In this document: positions 62,337 through 64,000 of the stretch, piece by piece
How positions within the stretch are numbered: the stretch's first letter is position 1
Layout: every line of letters starts with the position of its first letter
The notes under the pieces: generated by a model
Seen by the model: only the letters and a program-made list of their open reading frames with translations
What the model was told of the DNA's origin: nothing
Databases searched by the model: none
Assembly: GCA_013350335.1 (NCBI GenBank)
Contig: CM023536.1
Location: 39,750,314-39,814,313 of the forward strand
DNA from: Chimonanthus salicifolius
Taxonomy: Eukaryota; Streptophyta; Magnoliopsida; Laurales; Calycanthaceae
Length of the DNA stretch: 64,000 nucleotides
Direction: 5' to 3'
Program-made: the position numbers and the translations under genes

Positions 62337-63357
62337 AAAAATATAATTACTGCAATCAATTATTAAAATCATTTTAAGAGATATTACTCAAAAATTAAAG
62401 AAAAAGAGTCATTTTCTTTAAATTATTTGGAACGACTTTTAAAATTCAAAGCTAACCCATTTCACTAAAAATCAGTCTCAAAGTTTAAGTAACCCGAGAT
62501 TGGACACGAGGAAACCTTCAGAGTCTTCGTTGCTGGAACGTTGGAAGATAAAGAGAAAGGAAGAAGAAAAAGAAGCACATGGGAAAGAAAGGGACGCTGG
62601 AGAGAGATATTTTAATGTTTTTTTTTGTTCATCATTCCAACAAATGCCTTGTAAGGCCACCACACTGGCTAGCTACAACGTAGCTACTAGCCTTGAGATA
62701 AACATGCATTCATTGTATTATTTAGTACTATTATTTTTATTTTAATGTTTATCCATACAAAAGTGATTATTTTATTATATTAACTTAAAACAAACATTTA
62801 AAATACAGTCTCTTAAATTGGTATTAAAATAATAAAATTTATAAATATCATAAAAAATTACATTAAAACTCATTGATTTAATTACAAATCACAAAATGTC
62901 AAATTTTCAAAACCTAACTTAACACTTCAGACAATTTAAATTCATCTCATAAAAACATTTCAAAGTCTAGACATATTTTGACACTTTTAAATATTTAAAA
63001 ATTAATTTTTTATAAAATAAATCACATTTATGACAATTAAAATAACTGACAGAAAATTTCTCCAAACTCATAATTTAAAATTGAATAAATGAGTGAAATT
63101 TGAGAAATTAAATATCTCAATTAAAGGGTTTTCCAAATACAGACAGTTTTAAAGGTCTCAATTGGAGAAAGTTTAGATAATTTCAATTTTTCCACTGCAC
63201 TTAAAATAGTAGGATCCACAGGCTTCCGAACTCAGATCGAGTCAAATTTTGACTCTAAACAAAGCCCACTTGTAATCTTTCATATTAACAGATCACTAAT
63301 CACAGTCAACGACTAATAATCATACAATTAAACACTAATTTAAGTCAGAATATTACA
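62337..63357 (-). mobile_element. Chromovirus 5' LTR, distal part
   Basis: The sequence is colinear with 16493-17592 of the 3' LTR. Shared stretches include GGCTAGCTACA, CATGCATTCATTG and GTTTTCCAAATACAGACAG. It ends ATATTACA, the reverse of an LTR start TGTAATAT. The sequence to its right is not a polypurine tract, as expected for the outer edge. Confidence 0.87.
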
Positions 63358-63760
63358 TCATCCACATCTTGGGCATATCTGTGGAATGCAACTTATGATG
63401 GAACTTGTAAGATGAGATTATCTTGATTTCCACATTGTCCATGCCTTCTATCCAATGTGTAGTAGTAGGTGTAATCATCGTTGTAGATGATTGAAGATCT
63501 TCAATATATTTTGAATTCATGCTTGTATACCCCATAGAAACGTCAATATACCCCCATCGTCCTAAAAATATCAAGAATTTCCCATTCAATCAGATAATCT
63601 TCATATATGGGAGTAGAATTTTCAAAAGAAGTCCCACTAACAAATTGTGTCTCTTCCTCATCATTTACCATAGAGAATCAATTAGAAGTGGAAAGTTTCT
63701 ACCTAATGTAGAAAATGATGATGACATTGCCCTGATAGGTACTCTTCTTGTATTTGTCTT
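63358..63760 (-). pseudogene. Coding-like flank right of the chromovirus
   Basis: The minus strand holds a 78-residue open frame (63353-63589, containing WGYIDVSMGYTSMNSKYIED) and protein-like segments in neighbouring frames, such as EDYLIEWEILDIF. I recognise no family. In minus orientation it would lie upstream of the segment at 13664-14197, with the chromovirus between them. Confidence 0.3.
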
Positions 63761-63784
63761 CTTTTTTTTTTTCATTTTCAAATT

Positions 63785-63945
63785 AGTATTTTTTTTTTTT
63801 TGGGAAATTGTAAGATATCCAGTGTAAAATCTCAACGAGTGAGTCACTACCCCTAGGGCACACCATAGTTAGTTCATGTGGTTTGAACTTACAACTTTCC
63901 ACTTTCTAAAGTGGAAGGCAACTAATTGAACTAAACCCATATAGA
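63785..63945 (-). mobile_element. tRNA-derived SINE
   Basis: The minus strand reads TAGTTCAATTAGTTGCC, which fits a pol III A box, and about 30 bases later AGTTCAAACCACA, which fits a B box. About 90 bases of body follow (GGTGTGCCCTAGGGGTAG), then a 13-base A tail (63789-63801). Two internal promoter boxes at tRNA spacing plus an A tail are the hallmarks of a SINE. I could not settle the exact 5' end or the target duplications. Confidence 0.65.
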
Positions 63946-64000
63946 TCTACAAGTTGTCCATGATGAATTTTATTCTGTTTCGATTTGGCTATCTTTGCTC

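Larger units (their letters stand above)
14198..63357 (-). mobile_element. Nested Tekay/Del-type chromovirus (whole)
   Basis: Two related LTRs, both minus, bound this region: 14198-17592 (3') and 39490-41904 plus 62337-63357 (5'). The inner edge of the left LTR carries a polypurine tract, and the inner edge of the right LTR carries an initiator-Met primer binding site. This is exactly the geometry of one minus-strand element. Outer flanks are TCATA (14193-14197) and TCATC (63358-63362), a 4/5 target duplication. A decayed chromodomain lies next to the polypurine tract. Removing later insertions leaves roughly 4 kb of recognisable internal sequence, so part of gag-pol is deleted or unrecognisable. 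The element is old and cannot be active. Confidence 0.75.

Noticed and set aside
1..64000. A novel defence, biosynthetic or other host gene system
   Set aside because: Every long or conserved coding segment is assigned to a retroelement or is a short broken fragment. I found no cluster of intact genes.

Overview
This window is plant nuclear DNA, almost certainly from an angiosperm with a large, repeat-rich genome. It is AT-rich and consists almost entirely of nested, decayed LTR retrotransposons. I found no intact host gene, rRNA, tRNA gene or CRISPR array. The lineages I recognise are a Tekay/Del-type chromovirus, a SIRE/Maximus-type Ty1/copia element with an env-like third ORF, Tat-type Ty3/gypsy LTRs, a TRIM, a Stowaway-like MITE and a tRNA-derived SINE. 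That mixture is typical of seed plants. I cannot name the species.

Layout. 1-13664 is a patchwork. It holds a Tat internal fragment, a MITE (606-1027), four LTRs of one SIRE-like family (2919-4834, 5148-6685, 6838-8538, 11925-13664), a short copia LTR (9978-10162) and a broken LAMMER-type protein kinase fragment (8891-9085). 14198-63357 reads best as one minus-strand chromovirus of about 49 kb. Its 3' LTR is at 14198-17592 and its 5' LTR is in two pieces (39490-41904 and 62337-63357). It has a polypurine tract, an initiator-Met primer binding site, a decayed chromodomain and near-matching target duplications (TCATA/TCATC). Its interior carries a TRIM, solo LTRs and a rearranged cluster of Tat and chromovirus LTR pieces (24243-39113).

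The chromovirus 5' LTR was entered by the SIRE element (41905-62336, target duplication AAAAA). The uninterrupted sister LTR at 16493-16497 still shows the empty site. The SIRE gag-pol region was in turn entered by a Tat-type element (45274-55476, target duplication AAAGA) that has lost gag-pol and contains a large internal palindrome. The inverted LTR of that palindrome was finally entered by a 4.4 kb chromovirus-type LTR, now solo (49351-53778, TTAAT/TTAGT). Insertion order is therefore host, chromovirus, SIRE, Tat, solo LTR.

The host sequence on either side of the chromovirus (13664-14197 and 63358-63760) looks weakly coding on the minus strand and may be one split gene or element. A SINE lies at 63785-63945. 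All coding regions are pseudogenes with stops and frameshifts. I found no previously undescribed functional system. The points most worth following are the palindromic Tat element, a possible internal promoter before the SIRE env-like ORF, a recurring 27-30 nt hairpin in one LTR family, long G-runs at one site in the SIRE-like LTRs, and the captured kinase fragment.
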